Part shown: positions 24,420 to 32,473 of the stretch, in pieces
Layout: the number at the start of each line of letters is the position of its first letter
How positions within the stretch are numbered: position 1 is the stretch's first letter
NCBI GenBank assembly: GCA_049323455.1
Contig: JBMONF010000046.1
Location: 62,001-126,000 of the forward strand
DNA: 64,000 bases
Source of the DNA: Hypericibacter sp049323455
GTDB lineage: Bacteria > Pseudomonadota > Alphaproteobacteria > Dongiales > Dongiaceae
Reading direction: 5' to 3'
The notes under the pieces: model-generated
Told to the model about the DNA's origin: nothing
The model's database searches: none
Seen by the model: only the letters and a program-made list of their open reading frames with translations
Position numbers and translations under genes: made by a program

Positions 24420-24782
24420 TCACGCATGGGCGTGCGGACGCGGCCGAGCCTCGATGATCGCCCAGACCGCCGCGGCCACGATGAGGACGCCCAGAACCAT
24501 CTGCGTCCACAACGCCAGACCCGCCGTGACCCCGAGCACCCCCGGCGACAGCGCCACCCATCCACCGAGGGGCAGGTTGAGCCATTCCCACTCCTTCCAG
24601 TGCGCAAACTCGAGAAGAGCGGCAATGGACACGGCACCGATGATCACCGCGCTGATCCAGGCGTTCCAGGCCAGGTTCATCTCCGCGGTGTCCTTCAGCA
24701 CCCAGGGCGAGATGAAGAGGGCGGCCGCCAGGATCACGCTCAGCCAGTCCGCCAACTGCTTGGCTTCCATCTTGTTCGCCAT
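24420..24782 (-). CDS. SPW-repeat membrane protein
   Basis: 120 residues from the ATG at 24782, behind GGGAG. Four predicted membrane helices are arranged as two repeats; FISPWVLKDT and VALSPGVLGV carry the SPW motif, and WNAWISAVIIG matches the family consensus. Proteins of this family occur in many proteobacteria and have no assigned function. The C-terminus is His/Arg/Pro-rich. Confidence 0.85.
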   Translation of the reverse strand: MANKMEAKQLADWLSVILAAALFISPWVLKDTAEMNLAWNAWISAVIIGAVSIAALLEFAHWKEWEWLNLPLGGWVALSPGVLGVTAGLALWTQMVLGVLIVAAAVWAIIEARPRPHAHA

Positions 24783-25013
24783 GACTGATCTCCCTTGCTG
24801 AAGACCAACCAAGTGAACGGCCCCTGATCAGGGGGCTATGATTGGAATCTAGGCAATCGCGAGCAACCATCAAGATGAGGATGCGGAATCGCCGAAACAA
24901 AAAATATTCGGCAAAACAATATGTTGTTGCCGCTCTGCTACACCTGGCCCGAAAGCCTCCTCGCAAATGGCCTCAGGGCCGGCTCGGCGGCCGGCTGGCG
25001 GCTTCGCGTGCCG

Positions 25014-25493
25014 CTAATGGGTCAGCTTGTAGACGAAATCGTAGGCGCTGCCCTGCGCGTCGCGGGCATGCAGCTTCATCTCGCCGCGCGAGCCGTAGAA
25101 GCGGCCGGTGCCGCCGGTGACGGCGAGAACCGAATCCGCCCCGTCATAGAAGGGCCCCGCGACCGTGACCTGGCCGTCCTCGAGCGTGAGCGTCCAGAAG
25201 CACTCCCAGGCCTTGCCGGCCGCGGTGCGGATGCACCAGCCGTTGTCGTGGCCGATCAGCTTCTCGTTGTCCTCGTCATAGATCTCGTTGGTGAAGGTCA
25301 GGATGTCGCCCACACTGTCGCCCTTCTCGCCGAGATCGGTCACGGTGTCGGTTGTCGCGCGCTCGACCACCGTGAAATTCTCCGTCTGGAACGCCATGGC
25401 CGGATCGTGGGCAGCGCTCATCGCGAGCGCGATCATCGCGAACATGGCGGGCGCGATCGCCGCCGGCCAAAGCCGCCGAATATTCGTTGTCAT
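25014..25493 (-). CDS. exported allene-oxide-cyclase-like barrel protein
   Basis: 159 residues from the ATG at 25493, behind GGAGAGG. A signal peptide (about 1-30) ends near AMA. The mature part resembles the allene oxide cyclase/dirigent-type beta barrel: GDILTFTNEIYDEDN, then AVTGGTGRFYGSRGEM. Bacterial members are common in soil proteobacteria; substrate unknown. Divergent from the LysR gene at 25693, which could regulate it. Confidence 0.75.
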   Translation of the reverse strand: MTTNIRRLWPAAIAPAMFAMIALAMSAAHDPAMAFQTENFTVVERATTDTVTDLGEKGDSVGDILTFTNEIYDEDNEKLIGHDNGWCIRTAAGKAWECFWTLTLEDGQVTVAGPFYDGADSVLAVTGGTGRFYGSRGEMKLHARDAQGSAYDFVYKLTH

Positions 25494-25692
25494 GGAAGCC
25501 TCTCCTCCCCCCTGGATCCCGGTGGAACGGAGGTCGATCCAGCCGTTCACGGGCCCGAACGAGGGAATGCTGGGCCTACTCCGCGAACCAGTCAATCCAA
25601 CGGCGAATTGATCGGCCCCGACGCCGCATGGTCGGCTCCCGAAAATCGGGCTAGATAAGACGAAACATCAACGAAAGCCGAGCTCTCCCATC

Positions 25693-26619
25693 ATGGTCCG
25701 CCGTCATGTCAGCCTGCCGCCGCTCACGGCGCTGGTCGCCTTCGAGGCGGCCGCCCGGCAGCGCAGCCTGACGGCTGCGGCCAAGGCGCTGAATGTCACG
25801 CCCGGGGCTGTCAGCAAACAGATCAAGGCGCTCGAAGGCGAGGCCGGCGTGGCGCTCCTCTTGCGCGGCCATCGCGCCGTCGAGCTGACGGCGCCGGGCG
25901 AGGAACTCTACGCCGCCTTGGCGTCGGGCTTCGGCGAGATCGCGGCGGCCTTCCAACGGATCAAGGCCAGCGCCGGCGGCACCAGGTCCGTCACGCTCGG
26001 TTCGACCGCGGCCTTTGCCCAGATGTGGCTGATGCCGCGGCTCGGCGCTTTCTGGCGGGCGCACCAGGACATCGTCGTCAACCATGTGATCTCCGATCAT
26101 AGCCACGATCTGAACGTCGCCCACGTCGACTTGCGCGTTCGCTACGGCACGGGATCGTGGGACGGGGAGGCCGCGATTCGTCTCTTCGGCGACGAGATCT
26201 ACCCGGTCTGCTCGCCCTCCTTCGCGCGAGCGCACAAGTGCAAGGCGCCGGCCGACCTGGTGGCGTTGCCGTTGCTCGAACTCGAGGGCGGCGATCCCGA
26301 CTGGACGGATTGGGCGCATTGGCTCAAGGCCGCGGGCTGCAAGGCAAGGGCGCTGAAGCGGCGCACCATCTCCAGCTACGTCGTCGCCCTGCAAGCGGCG
26401 CAGGACGGCCAAGGCGTGGCGCTCGGCTGGCACAGCCTCGTGGCGCCGCTGCTTGCCGCGCGAAAGCTGGTGCCGCTCGGGCCGGTGACGATACCCGCGC
26501 CGCACGCTTTCTATGTCACCTGGAGCGAGCGCAGGCCTTTGTCGGCGGAAGCCATCGTCTTGCGCGACTGGCTGGTCGCGGCCGCGCGGCCGAAAGGCTC
26601 GCCGCCGTCGAGAGATTGA
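25693..26619 (+). CDS. LysR-family transcriptional regulator (GcvA-like)
   Basis: 308 residues. Residues 5-65 form the winged HTH (PPLTALVAFEAAARQRSLTA, then AKALNVTPGAVSKQIKALE) and residues 95-300 the periplasmic-binding-type effector domain. The N-terminus is of the GcvA/AmpR subgroup. It could act on the divergent allene-oxide-cyclase-like gene, 200 bases away, or on cydAB downstream. Confidence 0.9.
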   Translation: MVRRHVSLPPLTALVAFEAAARQRSLTAAAKALNVTPGAVSKQIKALEGEAGVALLLRGHRAVELTAPGEELYAALASGFGEIAAAFQRIKASAGGTRSVTLGSTAAFAQMWLMPRLGAFWRAHQDIVVNHVISDHSHDLNVAHVDLRVRYGTGSWDGEAAIRLFGDEIYPVCSPSFARAHKCKAPADLVALPLLELEGGDPDWTDWAHWLKAAGCKARALKRRTISSYVVALQAAQDGQGVALGWHSLVAPLLAARKLVPLGPVTIPAPHAFYVTWSERRPLSAEAIVLRDWLVAAARPKGSPPSRD

Positions 26620-26707
26620 GAAAAACGCGAACCGCTTCCGAGATTTTCCAGCCTTGTCGGGGCGGGTGGTGGCGTCGCTCGACAGCATAGCGGGCGCCTG
26701 CGGCGCA

Positions 26708-26735
26708 TTGCCAGTTTTCGCCGCCACCCTAAATC
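26708..26735 (+). promoter_or_regulatory. candidate cydAB promoter
   Basis: TTGCCA (26708-26713) and TAAATC (26730-26735) with a 16-base spacer, about 50 bases before the cydA start. Pattern match only. Confidence 0.3.
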
Positions 26736-26783
26736 ATGGGAAAGCGATGCGACCCGCGTAATCGCTCTGGCAAGAGACACGCC

Positions 26784-28175
26784 ATGGATGCCGATGCGTT
26801 GCTGCTGTCGCGCCTGCAGTTCGCCTTCACCGTCGCGTTCCACATCGTCTTTCCGTCCTTCACGATCGGCCTGGCGAGCTATTTGGCCGTGCTCGAGGGT
26901 CTGTGGCTCGCCACCCGGCGCGACGTCTTCAAGAATCTCTACCTGTTCTGGGTAAAGGTGTTCGCGCTGGCCTTCGGCATGGGTGTCGTGTCGGGCGTGG
27001 TGATAAGCTACGAGTTCGGCACCAACTGGTCGGCCTTCTCGGCCGCAGCCGGCAGCGTGCTCGGTCCGCTGCTGGGCTTCGAGGTGCTGACGGCCTTCTT
27101 TCTCGAAGCGTCCTTCCTCGGGATCATGCTGTTCGGCTGGCGGAGGGTGGGGCCGGGTCTCCATTTCCTGGCGACGGTCCTGGTCGCTTTCGGCACCCTG
27201 GTCTCCGCCTTCTGGATTCTCTCCGCCAACAGCTGGATGCAGACGCCGGCCGGCTTCGAGCGGCTTGCGGACGGCCGCTTCGTCGCCACCGACTGGTGGC
27301 GGGTGATCTTCAACCCGTCCTTTCCCTCGCGCTTCGCGCACATGGTGCTGGCGGCCTATCTCACCACCGGCCTGGTCGTGCTGGCGACGGCAGCATGGTC
27401 GGTCTTGCGCGGGCGCGCGACGGCCGAAGCCCGCACGATGGCCCGCATGGCGATCGGTCTCGTCGCCGTCCTGGCGCCGCTGCAGCTCGTTGTCGGCGAT
27501 GTGAGCGGCAAGGTCGCGCTCGAGTATCAGCCGCTGAAGATCGCGGCGGTCGAGGCCTATTGGGAAACCCGCGCGCGCCAGCCCTCGATCCTGTTCGCGC
27601 TGCCGGATGCGGCGCAAGAAACCAACCGGGCCGAGATCGCGATTCCCGAGATCGGCAGCTGGGTCGTGGCCGGCGATGCGAATGCCGTCATCAAGGGCCT
27701 CAAGGAGTGGCCAGCCGCAGACCGCCCGCCGGTGGCCATCGTCTTCTGGTCGTTCCGCCTCATGGTCGGCCTCGGCCTGCTGATGATAGCCCTTGGCCTG
27801 TGGGGGGCGGCGCTATGGGCGACAAGGCGGCTGGATCGTCCCGGGCTCTTTCATTGGATCGCCGTGCCGATGGGAGCGGGCGGCTTTGCCGCAGTGCTGG
27901 CGGGCTGGGTCGTGGCCGAGGCCGGGCGCCAACCCTTCACGGTCTATGGCGCGCTGCGCACCGCGGCGTCGGTTTCGCCGGTACCGGCCGAGCAGGTGGC
28001 GACGTCGCTGCTGGTCTATCTGATCGTCTATGCCATCGTGTTCGTTGCCGGCGCGCTTTACATCCTGCGGCTGCTGGACCAGGGGCCCAGCGGCTTGCCG
28101 GGACTGCCGGCCGACGAGCATCGCGCGCCCGGCTCGCCGCTCGCGGTAGCACCCGGCGATACGCCGGCACGCTGA
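26784..28175 (+). CDS. cydA: cytochrome bd ubiquinol oxidase subunit I, cyanide-insensitive type
   Basis: 463 residues, polytopic. CydA carries haems b558, b595 and d and oxidises ubiquinol while reducing oxygen in the inner membrane. Seen: H20 in RLQFAFTVAFHIVFP (haem ligand), the glutamates of GFEVLTAFFLEASFLG, and the GRQPFTVYGALRT segment. The quinol loop is short, as in CIO-type oxidases (CioA). The start at 26784 gives the conventional N-terminus; an upstream in-frame ATG (26736) adds a charged leader not expected in the family. Confidence 0.93.
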   Translation: MDADALLLSRLQFAFTVAFHIVFPSFTIGLASYLAVLEGLWLATRRDVFKNLYLFWVKVFALAFGMGVVSGVVISYEFGTNWSAFSAAAGSVLGPLLGFEVLTAFFLEASFLGIMLFGWRRVGPGLHFLATVLVAFGTLVSAFWILSANSWMQTPAGFERLADGRFVATDWWRVIFNPSFPSRFAHMVLAAYLTTGLVVLATAAWSVLRGRATAEARTMARMAIGLVAVLAPLQLVVGDVSGKVALEYQPLKIAAVEAYWETRARQPSILFALPDAAQETNRAEIAIPEIGSWVVAGDANAVIKGLKEWPAADRPPVAIVFWSFRLMVGLGLLMIALGLWGAALWATRRLDRPGLFHWIAVPMGAGGFAAVLAGWVVAEAGRQPFTVYGALRTAASVSPVPAEQVATSLLVYLIVYAIVFVAGALYILRLLDQGPSGLPGLPADEHRAPGSPLAVAPGDTPAR

Positions 28176-28190
28176 CGATTGAGGTCTGCC

Positions 28191-29216
28191 ATGACGCTCG
28201 ACCTGCCGCTGATCTGGGCCATCCTCATCGCGACCGCGGTGTTTCTTTACGTCGTGCTCGACGGCTTCGACCTCGGCATCGGCATCCTGTTCCCCTTCGC
28301 AAAGGATGCGCGCGAGCGCGATGCCATGATGAACACGGTGGCGCCGGTGTGGGACGGCAACGAGACTTGGCTGGTGCTGGGTGGCGGCGGCCTCTTCGCC
28401 GCCTTCCCTTTGGCCTATGCCACCGTGATGCCGGCGCTCTATCTGCCGATCGGCTTCATGCTGACGGCGTTGATCTTCCGCGGCGTTGCGTTCGAGTTCC
28501 GGGCGCGGGGAAGGGGCGCGGGGCGGCGGTTCTGGAGCGCCGCTTTCGCCGCCGGCTCGCTCGTCGCCACGCTGGCGCAAGGCTTCGTGCTCGGCGGCTT
28601 CGTCCAGGGGATCAAGGTGGAGAACGGCGCCTTTGCAGGCGGTTCGTTCGACTGGCTCACGCCATACACGCTTCTGGTCGCGGTCGGGCTGGTGGCCGGC
28701 TATGCATTGCTCGGTGCGGCCTGGCTTCTCATCAAGACCGAGGGCCCGCTGCACGACCGGGCGCGGCGCTGGGCCTGGTGGGCGCTCGCGGCGGTTGCCG
28801 TCGTCTTGGCGGCCGTGAGCCTTGCTACGCTCGTCGCCCTGCCCGGCGTGGCGCAGCGTTGGGGGTTCGCAGCCGGAACGATCGATCTCGCCCGCCTGCT
28901 GCCCCGGGCGATCGTTCCTGCAATCGGCGCCGCCGGCGTTGCGCTGGCTGCCTGGGGGCTCGCCCGCGGCAGGGCGCACGCACCTTTCCTCGGCGCGGTC
29001 CTCCTGTTTCTGTCGGGCTATGCAGGGCTCGCGGTCGGGCTGTTCCCCTACGTCACGCCCTATACCCTGACCTTCCGCGATGCCGCCGCGGCCGACAACG
29101 CGCTCGGCCTGATGCTGGTCGGCGTGGCCGTGCTGCTGCCGGTGATCCTGGCCTACACGGCTTATGTCTACTGGGTGTTCCGCGGCAAGGTGGGGGCCGA
29201 TGCGGGCTATCATTGA
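28191..29216 (+). CDS. cydB: cytochrome bd oxidase subunit II
   Basis: 341 residues with about nine membrane helices. The N-terminal WAILIATAVFLYVVLDGFDL and the DGNETWLVLGGGGLF segment are diagnostic for CydB, the structural partner of CydA. It starts 15 bases after cydA ends, so the two form an operon, with the small third gene overlapping its end. Confidence 0.95.
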   Translation: MTLDLPLIWAILIATAVFLYVVLDGFDLGIGILFPFAKDARERDAMMNTVAPVWDGNETWLVLGGGGLFAAFPLAYATVMPALYLPIGFMLTALIFRGVAFEFRARGRGAGRRFWSAAFAAGSLVATLAQGFVLGGFVQGIKVENGAFAGGSFDWLTPYTLLVAVGLVAGYALLGAAWLLIKTEGPLHDRARRWAWWALAAVAVVLAAVSLATLVALPGVAQRWGFAAGTIDLARLLPRAIVPAIGAAGVALAAWGLARGRAHAPFLGAVLLFLSGYAGLAVGLFPYVTPYTLTFRDAAAADNALGLMLVGVAVLLPVILAYTAYVYWVFRGKVGADAGYH

Positions 29217-29352
29217 GCCGGTCGAACCGCCCGATCCTGGCGCGCCGCGGCCGCCATTGCGTACGCGGCTGGCGTGGTTCGTCGGGCTGGCGATCGCGAG
29301 CGCGGTGGCGGTCGCCGCCGTTGCCTATGGGCTGAAGACATTGCTGGGCTAA
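29200..29352 (+). CDS. DUF2474 small subunit of the bd oxidase
   Basis: 50 residues with one membrane helix (AWFVGLAIASAVAVAAVAYGL). It overlaps the end of cydB by 17 bases, the place and topology of the small CydX-like/DUF2474 subunit of CIO-type oxidases, which stabilises the complex. Easily missed because of its size. Confidence 0.8.
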   Translation: MRAIIEPVEPPDPGAPRPPLRTRLAWFVGLAIASAVAVAAVAYGLKTLLG

Positions 29353-29522
29353 CCCTCGCCATCGCGGCGGCCGTGCGGTGCCGGTGGCGATGATTGCTTG
29401 TGCCGGCGCGGAACATCCTCCTAGTATCGCCGGGGGTTGCGAGCCGGGCCGCGGCGGCACAGGACGCCGGACATGACGGCTCGGCCCGAGAAAAAGCAAG
29501 GATCGTCACAGGGAGGATCGCG

Positions 29523-30638
29523 ATGGAAAAGAACGAAATGCTGGATCGCCTGGCCGCCGGCACGCTGACGCGGCGCCAATTCTCGAAGGCGCTTGCCGCC
29601 GCCGGCATCGGGCTGGTGACGCTGCCCGTGTTGGCGCGGCCCGCCGCCGCCGAAACCGGTCAGATCGAGTATTACACCTGGGCCACCTACGAAGACCCGA
29701 TGCTGCACAAGGCCTTCACGGCGAAATACGGGCATGAGCCGAACCATTCGACGTTCGGCGAGGAGGAGGAGGCGCTGCAGAAGATGCGTTCGGGCTACCG
29801 GCCCGACATCTCGCACCCTTGCAGCTATTCGGTGCCGCGCTGGTACGACGCCGGCATCCTGAAGCCGATCGACATCTCGCGCCTGCAGCACTACGCCGAC
29901 GTCTTCCCCGAGCTCAAGACGCTCAAGGGCACGGCCAAGGACGGAAAGACGCTGTTCGTGCCCTTCGATTGGGGCAATTCCTCGGTGCTCTACCGCACCG
30001 ACCTGGTCGACAGCAACACGGACTCGTGGATGCTGCTGTTCGACGAGAAATACAAGGGCCGCCTCGCCACCTACGATTCGGTCGACGGCGCGGTATCGTC
30101 CGCAGCGCTGGTGCTGGGATTCAAGAACATCGGCACGCTCGACGATGCGCAGCTGGCCAAGGTGCGGGAGCTGATGATCAAGCAAAAGCCGCTGCTGCGC
30201 TTTTACTGGACCGATCAGACCGCGGTCGAACAGGGCCTCGCCTCGGGCGAGCTGGTCGCCGCCTACGCCTGGAACGCCTCGGTCGTCACGCTCAAGAAGC
30301 AGGGTGTCCCGATCGCCTACATGAATCCCAAGGAAGGCATCCTGACCTGGGTCTGCGGCATGGCGCTGATCGAGGGCGCCTCGGGCGACGAGCAGGCAGC
30401 CTACGATTTCATCGATTCCATGCTGGACCCGGAAAGCGGCCGCAACCTGATCGACAATTTCGGTTATGGCCATTCGAACAAGAAATCGTTCGATCTGGTG
30501 AAGCCCGAACGGCTCGCCGAGCTCGGTCTCAAGGATCCTGCGACATTGTTTGCGCAAGGCGTGTTCTTCGAGGAGACGCCGGCTGCTTACAAGGAAAAAT
30601 ACATCTCGATGTTCGAGGCGGTGAAGGCGGGGCTATAG
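29523..30638 (+). CDS. ABC transporter substrate-binding protein, polyamine (PotD) type
   Basis: 371 residues. The N-terminus has a Tat signal (LTRRQFSKALAAAGIG) ending near PAAAE. The mature protein has the PotD/PotF layout: IEYYTWATYEDP, PDISHPCSYSVPRW, SSVLYRTDLVD and TWVCGMALIEG. It is a clear paralog of the truncated gene at the left edge. No permease or ATPase gene is adjacent, so it is either an orphan feeding a transporter elsewhere or has a different job. A GC-rich hairpin follows. Confidence 0.88.
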   Translation: MEKNEMLDRLAAGTLTRRQFSKALAAAGIGLVTLPVLARPAAAETGQIEYYTWATYEDPMLHKAFTAKYGHEPNHSTFGEEEEALQKMRSGYRPDISHPCSYSVPRWYDAGILKPIDISRLQHYADVFPELKTLKGTAKDGKTLFVPFDWGNSSVLYRTDLVDSNTDSWMLLFDEKYKGRLATYDSVDGAVSSAALVLGFKNIGTLDDAQLAKVRELMIKQKPLLRFYWTDQTAVEQGLASGELVAAYAWNASVVTLKKQGVPIAYMNPKEGILTWVCGMALIEGASGDEQAAYDFIDSMLDPESGRNLIDNFGYGHSNKKSFDLVKPERLAELGLKDPATLFAQGVFFEETPAAYKEKYISMFEAVKAGL

Positions 30639-30663
30639 CGCGCGCGGCGGGGCGGTGGCCGGC

Positions 30664-30697
30664 ACAACCCCGCCGCCACCCTTGCGGGCGGGGTTGT
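30664..30697 (+). terminator. hairpin after the binding-protein gene
   Basis: Perfect 11-bp stem ACAACCCCGCC/GGCGGGGTTGT with a 12-base loop, 26 bases after the stop. No T-tract follows, so it may be an intergenic palindrome rather than an intrinsic terminator. Confidence 0.5.
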
Positions 30698-31267
30698 CGC
30701 CAGCCTCGCCGATCGAGAGAGGATAGGTGCCCGGCGTTGCGCCGGCGCCTGTCTGATTTCTCGAGTTCGCGCCGCGGCGAACGCGGGCCTTCCGCAACCG
30801 TTATCCTCTAAGAGGGGAGGATGCGTCCGGTCGAGCTCTCGCACGGCTGCGGTTTCTGCCTCATGGTGACGCTCGATGAGTGCACAGGCTTGGCGGACGA
30901 TATGTCGCAGAGGCGACACAGCGGCGTAGGCACCGAAAGTCCCAAGAATGTCAGGCGGTTCTCCGTTCGTTTTTGCGTAAAGAATTCGGTAACGTTTTCC
31001 AAGCGCCTGAAAGAGCCTTCTGGCCAACCGCAAGTTGCGTAATTCAATTTCTGTTAGCTATTGGGCAAATGAGCCAATGCACGGAGCTGACGCACGAAAG
31101 TCCACTTATTATGCTCTCTTAACGATTTCATGTAACCTCAGATTAACCTATTTTTTACCAAATTTAACAAAGGGATCGCAAATCTAGCACTTGCTTTCGC
31201 GGGCCCGTCCCTTCATCCTTTGTTAAGGGTCTTGCTTGGGGGCCCGGCAAAGTTGGGGAGGCTAGAA
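30698..31267. promoter_or_regulatory. long AT-rich leader upstream of the DSF synthase gene
   Basis: 570 bases without a convincing gene. From about 31030 the DNA becomes clearly AT-rich, unlike the surroundings, and includes TTAACC-TATTTT-TTACC (31143-31159), close to the CtrA half-site spacing TTAA-N7-TTAA, and several TTAAC elements. This is the likely promoter and control region of the rpfF-like gene. Confidence 0.4.
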
Positions 31268-32329
31268 ATGTTGGTTAACCGCATTGCGAACGCCGACGGC
31301 GCCTACCGAACCGAAGGCGGCGAGGTTGACGGTGTCCGCCTCGCTTACAACCGAGGCGGCCCGCGCCCGATCGATTCCATCGCCACCCCCGCCGAACGAC
31401 GCTCGGCCTTGGCGCGCTTCGCCGCGACCGGCGAGCTGACGCTGGGCGAGTTGGATCTGTTCTGGGACCGCACGACCAAGGTCTATTGGCAGTATATGCG
31501 CCCGGCCGGCCGTGCCAGCTTCACCTTCGGACTGCTCGCCGATCTGCGCGAAGCGCTCTATTTCCTGACCGACATGTATGCCGAGGCGACGCCCGCCGAC
31601 CCCCAGCCGGTGCGTTATGCCGTATTGGCCTCGCGCATTCCGGGCATTTTCAACCTGGGCGGCGACCTGCCGCACTTCGCCGAGCTGATCCGCAGCCATG
31701 ATCGTTCCGTGCTGCGTCGCTACGCCCACGCCTGCATCGAGGTGCAATATCCGCGCGCGACCAATGTCGGGCTGCCGCTCGTCGGCATCGCGCTGGTCCA
31801 GGGCGACGCGCTCGGCGGCGGCTTCGAGGCCGCGCTCGCCTGCAATGTCATTGTCGCGGAAAAAAGAGCCAAGTTCGGCCTCCCCGAAGTGCTGTTCAAT
31901 CTGTTTCCGGGCATGGGTGCCTTGAGCTTCTTGACGCGCCGCGTCGGCATGGTCGAAGCCGAGCGCATGGTGTTCTCCGGTCGCATCTATACCGCCGAAG
32001 AGTTGCATGCGATGGGCGTCGTCGATGTCCTGGCCGAGGACGGACAGGGCGAGCAGGCGGTGCAGAACTTCATCGCCCGGATCGACCGCAGCTTCGCCTC
32101 GCGCTTGGCGGTCTATGGCTCGCGCCAGACCATCCAGCCGGTCAGCCGCGAAGAGCTGATGCAGATCACCGAGCGCTGGGTGGATGCGGCGCTCACGCTG
32201 GGCGCGGCCGACATCCGCAAGATGGAGCGGCTCGCCGCCGCACAAGACCGGCGCTGGGCTTCGATCGCGCAGCAGCAGCGGCCGGCGACGGTGCCGGGTG
32301 TGGAGCCGGTTCAGGCGGCGACGGCTTGA
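31268..32329 (+). CDS. rpfF: DSF synthase (RpfF-type crotonase)
   Basis: 353 residues from the ATG at 31268, behind GGGGAGG. It is a crotonase-fold enzyme of the RpfF class, which makes cis-2-unsaturated fatty acid signals (DSF family) from acyl-ACP by dehydration and thioester cleavage. Diagnostic segments: FNLGGDLPHF, ALVQGDALGGGFEAALACN (E187) and GLPEVLFNLFPGMGALSF (E207). The two glutamates have the same 20-residue spacing as E141/E161 of Xanthomonas RpfF. The N-terminus is about 46 residues longer than in Xanthomonas. It converges with the RpfC-like kinase gene. Confidence 0.85.
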   Translation: MLVNRIANADGAYRTEGGEVDGVRLAYNRGGPRPIDSIATPAERRSALARFAATGELTLGELDLFWDRTTKVYWQYMRPAGRASFTFGLLADLREALYFLTDMYAEATPADPQPVRYAVLASRIPGIFNLGGDLPHFAELIRSHDRSVLRRYAHACIEVQYPRATNVGLPLVGIALVQGDALGGGFEAALACNVIVAEKRAKFGLPEVLFNLFPGMGALSFLTRRVGMVEAERMVFSGRIYTAEELHAMGVVDVLAEDGQGEQAVQNFIARIDRSFASRLAVYGSRQTIQPVSREELMQITERWVDAALTLGAADIRKMERLAAAQDRRWASIAQQQRPATVPGVEPVQAATA

Positions 32330-32379
32330 GGATCGTGAGGGGCGGGCGAAGCGCCGGCCCCGCGAGAGAAGCGAGCGAG

Positions 32380-32412
32380 GGCCCGGCGGTCACTCCGCCG
32401 GGCCTTTTCGTT
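32380..32412 (+). terminator. rho-independent terminator of rpfF
   Basis: Perfect 10-bp stem GGCCCGGCGG-TCACT-CCGCCGGGCC (32380-32404) followed by TTTTCGTTT. It ends the rightward rpfF transcript before the convergent rpfC. Confidence 0.85.
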
Positions 32413-32473
32413 TGCTGTCCCGGTGTTGCGCCTGGCCGCCGGACGCACGCCGAGGCCGGACGAACGGTCGAAG

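Noticed and set aside
26903..29335. 810-residue plus-strand frame across cydAB
   Set aside because: Out-of-frame reading of two well-supported oxidase genes.
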